A stretch of DNA of 64,000 bases from Glycomyces xiaoerkulensis (GTDB lineage Bacteria; Actinomycetota; Actinomycetes; Mycobacteriales; Micromonosporaceae), in the NCBI RefSeq assembly GCF_002798405.1, contig NZ_PGGV01000037.1:248001-312000 (forward strand). The letters are read 5' to 3'. Numbering within the stretch: the first letter of the stretch is position 1; the number at the start of each line of letters is the position of its first letter. The notes below the pieces were generated by a model, which made no database searches, was not told the DNA's origin, and saw only the letters and a list, made by a program, of their open reading frames with translations. The position numbers and the translations under genes were made by a program. This document shows positions 8,987 through 17,545 of the stretch, in pieces.

Positions 8987-9162
8987 TCGCGCGGGCGGGG
9001 CTCGGGGCCGGGGTCTTCCTGACCGCGAGCGCCCTCCTGCTCCTGCTCTACCTACCCACGGGGACTGCGGAGTTCACCGTCACGACCCTGACGGTCGCTC
9101 TCGGGGTGTTCCTCATCCTCATCTCCCTATTCGCCCTTTACACGGAAAGGAAGAGGCGATGA
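8974..9162 (+). CDS. Small two-segment membrane protein in the ABC operon
   Basis: 62-residue protein with two hydrophobic segments (about residues 5-27 and 35-55) joined by a short loop containing PTGTAEFTVTT and ending in a positive tail TERKRR. It starts inside the preceding ATPase gene and its stop overlaps the binding-protein start (ATGA), so it is embedded in the operon and very likely translated. I recognise no family. Its position suggests an accessory or stability subunit of the importer, which is inference only. Confidence 0.75.
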   Translation: MVGLIARAGLGAGVFLTASALLLLLYLPTGTAEFTVTTLTVALGVFLILISLFALYTERKRR

Positions 9163-10943
9163 CCTCTCAAACCATAGAGTTCTCACGCCGCCGGCTGATG
9201 CAGGCGGTCGGCCTCGGTGCCGGCGGAGCCGCCGCCGCAGGAGTCCTGGGGGCCTGCCAGGCCGACAGCGGCGACGACGGCGGCGACGCCAGTGGGAAGT
9301 TCATCTACGTCTACCCCTTCGAAACCACGACGCAGCACTACAACGCCGCGATCAACAACGCCGCCCTGCTGGCCTCCTCGCCGGCGGCCGAGCTGTTCAT
9401 GCCGCGGCCGGCCCTGCTGGACTGGTCGACCAACGAGTGGATCCCGCAATTGGCCGAGTCGGTGTCGCTCGACGGGTCCACCCTGACCGTCAAGCTCCGC
9501 GAGGGCCTGAAGTGGACCGACGGGACCGACGTGACCGCCGCGGACGTGACCGGCACGATCTACCTGCAGAAGCTCAACGCCGGGCAGGGGACGGTCGGCT
9601 GGGACGAGCTGGAGTCGGCCACCGCCGACGACGACACGACGGTGACGGTGAGCTACTCGGCGGCGTTCCCGGGCGTCGAGCACGGCGCGCTCAAGGTTCA
9701 GGTCCTGCCGCGGTCCAGGTACGGCGACTGGATGGACGAGGCCGAGGAGCTGGTCGCCTCCGGCGTGATCCAGGGCGACGACGAGCAGTCGGCGCTGTCG
9801 GAGAAGATCGCCGCCGAGGACTTCCTCGACGAGGAGTTCATCACCTGCGGCGCCTACAAGTTCGCCGAGATCGGCGAGACCGTGGTGACCATGGACGTCC
9901 ACGAGGACGGCCTGTTCGCCGACCAGGTGAAGTTCGCGACCTTCGAGATCCAGAAGGGCGACAACCCCGCCTCGGTGCAGATGCTGCTGAGCCGCGAGAT
10001 CGACTACTGCACCAACGTGCTCGGCGCGACCGACCGGCAGACGATCGAGAAGGTCGACGGCCTCAAGGAGATCTCCACGCCCGGTTTCGACGGCATCGGC
10101 CTGATGCTCAACCAGGGCCGGCACGAGGAATTCGCCGACGTGCTGGTGCGCAAGGCGTTCATGTACATCTTCGACACCGAGGTCATCGGCGAGATCGCCA
10201 AGGGGGGCGGCGGCTACTACGTCCCGGCCACCTACTCGGGCCTGCCGGACCCGCACAGCGAGGACCTGTTCGGCAACGACGAGCTGGAGTACTACGCCAC
10301 CGACCACGACAAGGCGACCGAGCTGCTCGAGGAGGCCGGCTGGACCAAGGAGGACGACGGCTGGCACAAGCCGGACGGCGACCTGGCCGAGTACACGCTG
10401 ATCGGCGTCGAGGGCTGGACCGACTTCACCCTCACCGGGGAGCAGGCGGCCTCGCAGTTGAGCGAGTTCGGGATCAACGTGGAGTACCAGAACGTGCCCG
10501 AGGACAACCCCTGGGGCATCTGGGGCGCCGGCGACTTCGACATCGCGGTGCGCCACTGGGGCAACCCGTTCGTGCCCTACGTCTACGGCTCCTGGCAGAT
10601 GGCCTGGTTCACCGACAACTCGGGCACCGAGGACGCCCCCGGCATGGGCGTGCCGACCGGCGAGGTCGAGACCGAGTCGCTGGGCACGGTGAACGTCGAG
10701 GACCTGTACCTCCAGGCCCAGCAGGGCAGCGAGGAGGAGCAGGCCGAGGCCAACAAGACGCTCGGGATCGTGTTCAACGAGACCCTGCCGCGCCTGCCGC
10801 TGTACCTGAACCAGCGCGTCACCTACGCCATCGAGGGCGTCCGCGCCGAGGAGGTCGGACCGGGCCCGTACGAGCTCAACGACGTCTACTTCGACAACCC
10901 GGTCATGCTGCGCATCCTCGAGGGCGCCATCGAACCCGTTTAG
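9159..10943 (+). CDS. Extracellular solute-binding lipoprotein, family 5 (peptide type)
   Basis: 594-residue substrate-binding protein of the DppA/OppA class. The N-terminus has a twin-arginine motif SRRRLMQAVG followed by a hydrophobic segment and lipobox LGAC, so a Tat-exported lipoprotein is predicted. Family hallmarks include LREGLKWTDGTDVTAADVTG and KAFMYIFDTE. The ligand is not predictable from sequence. It is the last gene of the operon, overlapping the small membrane gene by 4 nt, and is followed by two hairpins. Confidence 0.93.
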   Translation: MTSQTIEFSRRRLMQAVGLGAGGAAAAGVLGACQADSGDDGGDASGKFIYVYPFETTTQHYNAAINNAALLASSPAAELFMPRPALLDWSTNEWIPQLAESVSLDGSTLTVKLREGLKWTDGTDVTAADVTGTIYLQKLNAGQGTVGWDELESATADDDTTVTVSYSAAFPGVEHGALKVQVLPRSRYGDWMDEAEELVASGVIQGDDEQSALSEKIAAEDFLDEEFITCGAYKFAEIGETVVTMDVHEDGLFADQVKFATFEIQKGDNPASVQMLLSREIDYCTNVLGATDRQTIEKVDGLKEISTPGFDGIGLMLNQGRHEEFADVLVRKAFMYIFDTEVIGEIAKGGGGYYVPATYSGLPDPHSEDLFGNDELEYYATDHDKATELLEEAGWTKEDDGWHKPDGDLAEYTLIGVEGWTDFTLTGEQAASQLSEFGINVEYQNVPEDNPWGIWGAGDFDIAVRHWGNPFVPYVYGSWQMAWFTDNSGTEDAPGMGVPTGEVETESLGTVNVEDLYLQAQQGSEEEQAEANKTLGIVFNETLPRLPLYLNQRVTYAIEGVRAEEVGPGPYELNDVYFDNPVMLRILEGAIEPV

Positions 10944-10954
10944 GAACCAGGCTT

Positions 10955-10992
10955 CGAGCCGCGCGAGCACCGAGGCGGGTCGGCGCGGCTCG
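10955..10992 (+). terminator. Inverted repeat after the ABC operon
   Basis: Ten-base arms CGAGCCGCGC and GCGCGGCTCG with an 18-nt loop, 12 nt past the binding-protein stop. It is probably part of a double terminator together with the next hairpin. Confidence 0.5.
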
Positions 10993-11007
10993 AGGTGACG
11001 GGGAGGG

Positions 11008-11031
11008 CCCCGCGGGAATCATCCCGCGGGG
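11008..11031. terminator. Strong bidirectional hairpin between the ABC operon and pknB
   Basis: Perfect 10-bp stem CCCCGCGGGA/TCCCGCGGGG with an ATCA tetraloop, 12 nt before the pknB stop, placed between convergent transcription units. Confidence 0.75.
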
Positions 11032-11042
11032 TCTGTTCGCGT

Positions 11043-12965
11043 CTATCCCCCGTCGTCGCCTTCGTCGTCCTCGTCGCAGGTCGGGTTGGTGATCGGGCAC
11101 TCGTCATCGGTCGGCTCGTCAGTGGGGTCGCCCCCGCCGCCTCCGCCGCCGTCGCTGGCGGTGATGGTGATCTCGGCGCCCTGCGCCACCACGTCACCGC
11201 TGGACAGCTCCCCGTCGGGGCCGGAGACGCTCTCGATGACCTCGCCCTCGGGGTCGCCTTCGACCGTGACCGAGAGCCCTTCGCCCTCCAGGGAGGTCCG
11301 GAGTTCCTCCGGGGTGGTCTCGGGCTGCCATTCGACGACGATGCCCTGGACGTAGAGGGTCACGGTCGAGCCCTCGGCGTTGGTGGAGTCGGCGCTCGGG
11401 TCCTGGCGGTAGACCACGCCGACGGTGCTGCCCTCGTCGCCCCAGACGACGTCGTAGGCGAAGCCGTCGGCCTCGACCTCGTCGGCCGCGACCTCCAGGA
11501 GCGAGCCGACGACGTCCGGGACCGTGGCCTGGCCGCCGGCCGAGACCGTGAGCGTCACGGTCGACCCCAGATCGGCCATCTCGGCGGGCTCGGGGTCCTG
11601 GCCCAGGACCTCGCCGGCGGGCGCGGTGTCGTCGACCTCGTTGACATCGACCTCGAAGCGGTCGCCTTCCAGCTCCTCGGTCGCCTCGTCGACGTGGTCG
11701 CCGATCACGTCCGGAACCTCGACCTCGTCCGGATCCCGCAGGACGGTGAGGGTCACCTCGGAGCCCTCCTCGACCTCCCGGTCGGCCCCCGGATCCTGGT
11801 CGACGACCGTATCGATGCGGTCGTCGCCGGGGTCGTCGGCCTCCCGGTTCTCGATCTCGCCCACGACCAGGCCCTCGGCCTCCAGGATCTCGGTCGCGGC
11901 CTCCGGACTCTCGCCGATCACCTCGGGCACCGCCACCTGCGTCGGCTCCATGGCGCGCAGGATGCCGAAGGCGGCCAGCCCGACCAGCGCGAGCGCGGCG
12001 ATCACCCCGAGGGCGACCAGCCAGGGCTTCTTCCCGTCGCGGCGCGACTCGATGGGTGCGATCCGCTCGGTCGCGCCGGCGCCGATGACCTGTGTGCGGG
12101 CGTCGGCGCCCATCACCATCGGGGCGCCCACCCGCTCGCCGCGGGCGGCGCGGATGAGGTCCTCGCGCATCTCGCCGGCCGAGCGGTAGCGGTTCTCGGG
12201 ATTCTTCGCCAGCGCCTTCATGACCACCGCGTCGACCGCGGCCGGGATGGCGGGGTTGAGCTCCGAGGGCGGCCTGGCGTCCTCCCGGACGTGCTGGTAG
12301 GCCACGGAGACGGGGTTGTCGCCGGTGAAGGGCGGGTGCCCCACCAGCAGTTCGTAGAGGACGCAGCCGACCGCGTAGACGTCGCTGCGGGCGTCGACGG
12401 TCTCGCCGCGGGCCTGCTCGGGCGAGAGGTACTGGGCGGTGCCGATGACCGCGCTGGTCTGGGTCATGGTGGCCTGGCCGCTGGCCAGCGCCCGGGCGAT
12501 GCCGAAGTCCATGACCTTGACCTGGTTGGTCTCCGACAGCATGACGTTGCCGGGCTTGACGTCGCGGTGGATGATGTGGTGCCGGTGGCTGAAGTCCAGC
12601 GCCGAGCACATGTCGCCGACGATCTCGCAGGCGTCCACGTGGTCGAAGCGCCCCTGGGCCGTCAGCACCTCTTTGAGGGTCCGGCCGTTGACGTACTCCA
12701 TCACCATGTACGGGACGCCGTGCTCCTCGCCGGTGTCGAAGACGGCGACGATGTTGGGGTGGTTGAGGGAGGCGGAGTTCTGGGCCTCCCGGCGGAAGCG
12801 CACGAGGAACGACTCGTCGCGGGACAGGTCGGCCCGCAGGAGCTTCACCGCCACGTCGCGGCCGAGACGCAGGTCGCGGCCGCGGTGGACTTCAGCCATC
12901 CCCCCGTAGCCGATGACCTCGCCGATCTCGTATCTGCCGCCGAGCAGGCGGGGCTCTGTCGTCAT
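11043..12965 (-). CDS. pknB: Ser/Thr protein kinase PknB with PASTA repeats
   Basis: 640-residue membrane kinase that senses cell-wall fragments and phosphorylates growth and division targets. The kinase domain (about 11-270) has the loop GYGGMAEV, catalytic lysine in VAVKLL, HRDVKPGN, DFG, and an activation loop TMTQTSAVIGTAQYLSPEQ. A membrane segment (LVALGVIAALALVGLAAF) precedes four extracellular PASTA repeats, three starting VPEVIG, VPDVIG and VPDVVG and a degenerate last one. The tail is acidic with two cysteines (ECPITNPTCDED). The ATG at 12965 has GAGGACG upstream. It follows pknA by 70 nt. Confidence 0.96.
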   Translation of the reverse strand: MTTEPRLLGGRYEIGEVIGYGGMAEVHRGRDLRLGRDVAVKLLRADLSRDESFLVRFRREAQNSASLNHPNIVAVFDTGEEHGVPYMVMEYVNGRTLKEVLTAQGRFDHVDACEIVGDMCSALDFSHRHHIIHRDVKPGNVMLSETNQVKVMDFGIARALASGQATMTQTSAVIGTAQYLSPEQARGETVDARSDVYAVGCVLYELLVGHPPFTGDNPVSVAYQHVREDARPPSELNPAIPAAVDAVVMKALAKNPENRYRSAGEMREDLIRAARGERVGAPMVMGADARTQVIGAGATERIAPIESRRDGKKPWLVALGVIAALALVGLAAFGILRAMEPTQVAVPEVIGESPEAATEILEAEGLVVGEIENREADDPGDDRIDTVVDQDPGADREVEEGSEVTLTVLRDPDEVEVPDVIGDHVDEATEELEGDRFEVDVNEVDDTAPAGEVLGQDPEPAEMADLGSTVTLTVSAGGQATVPDVVGSLLEVAADEVEADGFAYDVVWGDEGSTVGVVYRQDPSADSTNAEGSTVTLYVQGIVVEWQPETTPEELRTSLEGEGLSVTVEGDPEGEVIESVSGPDGELSSGDVVAQGAEITITASDGGGGGGGDPTDEPTDDECPITNPTCDEDDEGDDGG

Positions 12966-13035
12966 CGCTGTTTTCGTCCTCGTGTTCCGTTCATCGCGGA
13001 TCGATTCTAATCGCAGCCGCTGACCCGCTAGGTCG

Positions 13036-14298
13036 CTATCCTTCGCACAGGTCGGAATCCGGATCCAGGCATTCGTGCCCGGGCGGCCCGCCCTCGTCGT
13101 CACTCGGAGGATCTGACGGCGTCTCCGGCGGTTCGGTTTCCTCCTCGGGTGTACTTTCCTCGCCGCTGTCCTCGGTGACCGTGTCCTCGGTTCCGCTCCC
13201 GGATTCGCCACCGTCCGCGTTCAGCAGCAGCAGCCACACGATACCGCCCGCGAGGACCAGCGCCACCACACCTATGAGTGCCCCGAGGAGGGTCCCGCTC
13301 ACACCTCTGCCTGGCGGCGCAGCCGCCGGGGCGCCGAGATTGACCTCGCCGGGGCGGCCCTGCGGCGGCCCGGGTTCGGCGACCGCGGCGGTCGGGCCGC
13401 CCATGCCGACCACGCCAGCGCTCGGCGGGGCCGCCGGAGGCGCGTTCATCAGCGAGGTCGGCGGGCCCGCCGTCAGCGCCGCCCGCGCCGCGGAGGCCAT
13501 CTCGGCGGCGGTGCCGAAGCGCTGGACGGGGTCCTTGGTCATGGCCCGCTCCACGAAGGCGCGCACGCCCGCCGGGAGGTCGTCCGGCAGCGGCGGGGCC
13601 GGGGTGCGGACGTGGTGGAGGGCCAGTTCGATCGGGTTCTCCGCGTCGAACGGCCGCTGCCCGGTGAGGCCGTGGTAGGCGACCACGCCGAGGGAGTACA
13701 TGTCCGAGGCCGGGAGCACCCCGGTGCCCTCGGCCTGCTCGGGCGCGATGTAGGAGGCCGTGCCCATGACCGCGCCGGTGGCGGTCAGGTCGCCCGAGGA
13801 CCCCGATCGGGCGATGCCGAAGTCGGTCAGGACCGCCCGGCCGTCCCGGTCGCGGACGAGGATGTTGCCCGGTTTGATGTCGCGGTGGATGACGCCGTGG
13901 TCGTGGGCGTGGCCGAGGGCCTCGGCGACCGCGCCGACGATCGGCATCAGCTCCGAGGGGTCGAGCCGGCCGCGCTGGGAGATCAGGTCGTACAGCGATC
14001 GGCCTTCGACGTACTCCATGACCAGGTAGGCGGTGCTGTCGCCGCTGGGCAGGGGGGCTTCGCCGTAGTCGTGGACTCCCACGATGCAGGGGTGGGTGAG
14101 GGCGGCCACGGTCTTGGCCTCGGCGGCGAACCGCTTGGCGAATCCGGGCTCGTTCAACAGGGCGGGCAGCAGCGCCTTGACGGCGACCTGGCGTTCGAGG
14201 ACGGTGTCCTCGGCGCGCCACACCTCGCCCATACCGCCCACGGCGATGCGCTCTATCAGGCGATAGCGCTGCCCGAGGCGCATTTCGGGGCTCAACAC
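13036..14298 (-). CDS. pknA: Ser/Thr protein kinase PknA
   Basis: 420-residue membrane kinase acting with PknB on division and envelope proteins. The kinase domain spans about 1-275 with VGGMGEVW, catalytic lysine in VAVKALL, HRDIKPGN, DFGIARS and SYIAPEQ. An Ala/Pro/Gly-rich linker leads to one membrane segment (LIGVVALVLAGGIVWLLLL) and a short, very acidic outer tail ending ECLDPDSDLCEG. It lacks PASTA repeats, as expected for PknA. The GTG start at 14298 has AAGGAG at a 6-nt spacing. It is downstream of pbpA by 40 nt. Confidence 0.94.
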   Translation of the reverse strand: MLSPEMRLGQRYRLIERIAVGGMGEVWRAEDTVLERQVAVKALLPALLNEPGFAKRFAAEAKTVAALTHPCIVGVHDYGEAPLPSGDSTAYLVMEYVEGRSLYDLISQRGRLDPSELMPIVGAVAEALGHAHDHGVIHRDIKPGNILVRDRDGRAVLTDFGIARSGSSGDLTATGAVMGTASYIAPEQAEGTGVLPASDMYSLGVVAYHGLTGQRPFDAENPIELALHHVRTPAPPLPDDLPAGVRAFVERAMTKDPVQRFGTAAEMASAARAALTAGPPTSLMNAPPAAPPSAGVVGMGGPTAAVAEPGPPQGRPGEVNLGAPAAAPPGRGVSGTLLGALIGVVALVLAGGIVWLLLLNADGGESGSGTEDTVTEDSGEESTPEEETEPPETPSDPPSDDEGGPPGHECLDPDSDLCEG

Positions 14299-14338
14299 GG
14301 CGTGCTCCTTTTACTCCGGGGGTCGACGACCAGTCTAG

Positions 14339-15799
14339 TCACTCGCCGCCAAGCGCACGCTCCATGAGGTCGCCGGATATCTCTGCGGCCTTGGAGGACC
14401 CGCCGCTGCCGTAGGAGTCGAGGAAGACGCAGACCGCGACGCCCGGCTCGCCGCCCTCGTCCATCGCCCAACCGTGGAACCAGCCGTGGTCGGCCTCGGA
14501 GCCGTCGGCGCCCTCGCTGTGCTCGGCGGTGCCGGTCTTGCCGCCGACGGTGCGGCTCGGGACCTGGGCGTTGCCGCCGGTGCCGCCGGTGACGACCGCC
14601 TCCATCAGCTCCTGCATCTGCTCGGCGGTGGAGCCGGAGACGGCCCGCCCGGCGGAGTCCTCGCCGCGCCGTTCGAGGGTGTCGCCTTCGGGGCCGGTGA
14701 TCCGGTCGACCAGTTGCGGTTCCATGCGTTCGCCGCCGTTGGCGATGGTGGCGGCGATGATCGCGTTCTGCAGGACGGTCTCGCGCACCTCCTGCTGGCC
14801 GATGCAGGCCTGGGCGCGGAACGCCTCGGCGCTGATGTCGCCGGTGACCGAGGCGGTGGTCGGCAGCGGCGTCTCGTACTCCTCGCCGAAACCGAACGCC
14901 GCGGCCGTGTCCAGGACGTCGTCCTCTCCGAGTTCTTCGACGCACAGCCGGGCGAAGGTGGTGTTGCAGGAGCGGGCGAACGCCTCCATCAAGGGCAGTT
15001 CGTCCTCGGGGCACTGGTCGGAGGCGTTGCGGATCTCGTGTTCGGTGTCGGGAGCGGTGTAGCTGTTGCCGGCCGGGACCATCGTGTCGGCGTCGCCGCC
15101 GTTCTCGATGAACGCGGCGGCCACAATGGTCTTGAACGTCGAGCCGGGCGGGAACCAGTTGGCGCGGGTGCGGTCCTCGCCGGGGTTGTCCGGGTCGTTG
15201 ATCAGTTCTTCCCAAGCTGCCGTGGAGGAGTCGAAGTTGTTCGAGGAGACCTCGGTGGGGTTCCAGCCCGGGTGCGAGGCCTGGGCGAGGATCCGGCCGG
15301 TGCGCGGGTCGATCACGACCGCACCGCCGTTGGCCCCGGTGGCGGCGAGCGCGTCGTAGGCGGCTTTCTGGAGGTCGGGGTCGAGGGTGAGGTGGACGTC
15401 GCCGCCGAGCCGCTCCTCGCCGGTGAAGGTGGAGCTGACCTCGTCGAGGAAGAACAGCGGACTGGAGCCGTTGAGGACCTCGTCCTCGGCCTCTTCGACG
15501 GCGCTGGAGCCGCGGAACATCGACTTGAAGCCGGTGATGTTGCCGAAGTAGTCGCCTTCGGGGTAGTCGCGCTGGTAGTCGAAGGCCGAGTCCTCGGGGG
15601 TCTCCAGCGACTGGGCGATGACCACCTCGCCGGCCAGGATCTTGCCGCGCGGCACCTCGTACTCCTCGAACAGGGTCCGGCCGTCGTCGTGGGCCTCGTA
15701 GTCGGCGTGGCTGAAGAACTGGACCCAGGTCACCTGGGCCAGCAGCACCCCCAGCAGCACGAGGGCGACCACACCGGAGCGGCGGAGAGCGGGGTTCAC
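14339..15799 (-). CDS. pbpA: Class B penicillin-binding protein PbpA (elongation transpeptidase)
   Basis: 486-residue transpeptidase cross-linking peptidoglycan outside the membrane. An N-terminal anchor (residues ~8-30) is followed by a dimerisation-like domain and the transpeptidase domain. Active-site motifs are SxxK in PPGSTFK (Ser about 220), SCN in RSCNTTF and KTG in GGKTGTAEH. The GTG start overlaps the rodA stop by 4 nt (GTGA), so it is translationally coupled to its SEDS partner. Confidence 0.95.
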   Translation of the reverse strand: MNPALRRSGVVALVLLGVLLAQVTWVQFFSHADYEAHDDGRTLFEEYEVPRGKILAGEVVIAQSLETPEDSAFDYQRDYPEGDYFGNITGFKSMFRGSSAVEEAEDEVLNGSSPLFFLDEVSSTFTGEERLGGDVHLTLDPDLQKAAYDALAATGANGGAVVIDPRTGRILAQASHPGWNPTEVSSNNFDSSTAAWEELINDPDNPGEDRTRANWFPPGSTFKTIVAAAFIENGGDADTMVPAGNSYTAPDTEHEIRNASDQCPEDELPLMEAFARSCNTTFARLCVEELGEDDVLDTAAAFGFGEEYETPLPTTASVTGDISAEAFRAQACIGQQEVRETVLQNAIIAATIANGGERMEPQLVDRITGPEGDTLERRGEDSAGRAVSGSTAEQMQELMEAVVTGGTGGNAQVPSRTVGGKTGTAEHSEGADGSEADHGWFHGWAMDEGGEPGVAVCVFLDSYGSGGSSKAAEISGDLMERALGGE

Positions 15800-17496
15800 T
15801 GGCGCGGATCCTTCCCGGGAGGCGAAGTGCGGGGCGGTTCGGGCGGCGAGGGGGATCCCTCCGGCGGCGGGGAGGGGTCGGGCCGCGGGGGCGAGCCGGT
15901 CGGGGCCGGCCCGCCGCCGTCGCCGCCGGGCGCGGAGGAGATGATCATCTGGGTCGGCTGGTCACCGCCGGGCACCTGGTCGTCGGTGCCGACGCCGGCG
16001 GCTTCGGCCCTGGCCGCCTCCGCGGCGGCGCGCTTGGCGGCCTGCTCGGCCAGGAACTCCGGCGGGGCCTCGGTCTTCTGGAGTCCGTAGGAGACCTGCC
16101 AGGGCCGGCGGGCGTCGTCGGAGACGCGCACCATCATCGCGCACATGAGCCAGCTCCCCACCAGCGAGGAGCCGCCCATCGCCAGGAACGGGGTGGTCTG
16201 GCCGGTCAGCGGGATCAGCCCGGTGATGCCGCCGCAGACCACGAACAACTGGAACGCCACCGAGAACGCCAGACCGCCGGCCAGGAGCTTGCCGAACAGG
16301 TCCCGGGACATGACCGCGGTCTTGAATCCGCGCTGGACGAAGACCGCGTACAGCACCAGGATCGCCATCAGGCCGATCAGGCCGGCCTCCTCCCCGACGA
16401 CCGCGAGGATGAAGTCCGATTCGGCCGCCGGCAGCAGGTCGGGGCGTCCCTGGCCGGGGCCGTTGCCCAGCAGGCCGCCGTCGTTCATGCCGATCAGGCT
16501 CTGCACCAACTGATAGGACTGGCCGTCGACGTATTCGGGGTTGAACGGGTCGAGCCAGATCCGCACCCGCAGTTGGAGGTGGGAGAAGAACGGGAAGATC
16601 GCCACGCAGCCGCCGAGGAACAGCGTCAATCCGATGATGATCCAGGAAACGCGCCGAGTGGCCATGTAGAGCATCGAAAGGAACATTCCGAACAGCAGCA
16701 GCGAGGTCCCCAGGTCGCGCTCGAAGACCAGGATCAGGAGGCTGGCGGCCCATACGATCACGATCGGGCCCAGGTCCTTGAGGCGCGGGAACTGGACGCC
16801 GAGCAGCCGCGGGCCGGCCACACCGAGCACATCGCGCTTGCGCACCAGGTAGACGGCGAAGAAGATCAGCAGCATCAGTTTGGCGAACTCGCTGGGCTGC
16901 ATCGAGAACGGCCCGAGCCGGATCCAGTTCTTCGACCCGTCCGAACCCGAGATCGAGTACGGCAGGAAGCCCGGCAGCGCGGCCAGGCCGATGCCGGCGA
17001 ACAGCAGGATGTAGGCGTAGCCGCGCATGATGCGGTGGTCGCGCACGACCGCCAGGAAGACGCCGAACAGGACGACGCCGACGATGAGGTAGAGGAGCTG
17101 GCGCCCGCCCACGCCGGCGAACACGCCCGCGTCGACGTCGATGGCGTTCTCGCTGTAGGTGTAGTTCAGCCGGCGGATCAGGACGATGCCGATCCCCGTG
17201 ATCAGGGCCGCGATGGCGACGAACAGCGGATCGGCGTAGGGGGCGAAGGCCGCCGTCAGGCCCCAGGCCGCCAGGGCGACCGCCAGGATGACCGCCGGCA
17301 GTGCGAAGGTGGTGGTAGTGGGCCGACCGTCGTTGACGGCCATGTCGACGGCGATCTGGAGTGCCAGGACGATGCAGCCGCCGAGGAGGATCAGCGCCAG
17401 TTGGCGGGCCCTGCGCCTCGGCATGCCCGACAGGGGCGTGAGCGGCGTCTCGGACGGTCCCTTCGGCCGAGCGGTGGCCGACATCGGCTGGGCCAT
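15796..17496 (-). CDS. rodA: SEDS-family peptidoglycan glycosyltransferase RodA/FtsW
   Basis: 566-residue polytopic membrane protein polymerising lipid II, paired with the adjacent PbpA. There are about ten to twelve membrane segments between residues ~30 and 460, including signature stretches MQPSEFAKLMLLIFFA, SLIGMNDGGLLGNGPGQG and GLIPLTGQTTPFLAMGGSS. The ~100-residue C-terminal tail is Pro/Gly-rich and cytoplasmic. The ATG at 17496 has a GAGGGGG ribosome site. The gene order pstP-rodA-pbpA-pknA-pknB is the conserved actinobacterial one. Confidence 0.96.
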   Translation of the reverse strand: MAQPMSATARPKGPSETPLTPLSGMPRRRARQLALILLGGCIVLALQIAVDMAVNDGRPTTTTFALPAVILAVALAAWGLTAAFAPYADPLFVAIAALITGIGIVLIRRLNYTYSENAIDVDAGVFAGVGGRQLLYLIVGVVLFGVFLAVVRDHRIMRGYAYILLFAGIGLAALPGFLPYSISGSDGSKNWIRLGPFSMQPSEFAKLMLLIFFAVYLVRKRDVLGVAGPRLLGVQFPRLKDLGPIVIVWAASLLILVFERDLGTSLLLFGMFLSMLYMATRRVSWIIIGLTLFLGGCVAIFPFFSHLQLRVRIWLDPFNPEYVDGQSYQLVQSLIGMNDGGLLGNGPGQGRPDLLPAAESDFILAVVGEEAGLIGLMAILVLYAVFVQRGFKTAVMSRDLFGKLLAGGLAFSVAFQLFVVCGGITGLIPLTGQTTPFLAMGGSSLVGSWLMCAMMVRVSDDARRPWQVSYGLQKTEAPPEFLAEQAAKRAAAEAARAEAAGVGTDDQVPGGDQPTQMIISSAPGGDGGGPAPTGSPPRPDPSPPPEGSPSPPEPPRTSPPGKDPRQ

Positions 17497-17545
17497 CAGT
17501 CCCCCTCGCGTCTCGGATGACGGTGCGAGCCTACATTGAGCGCGC

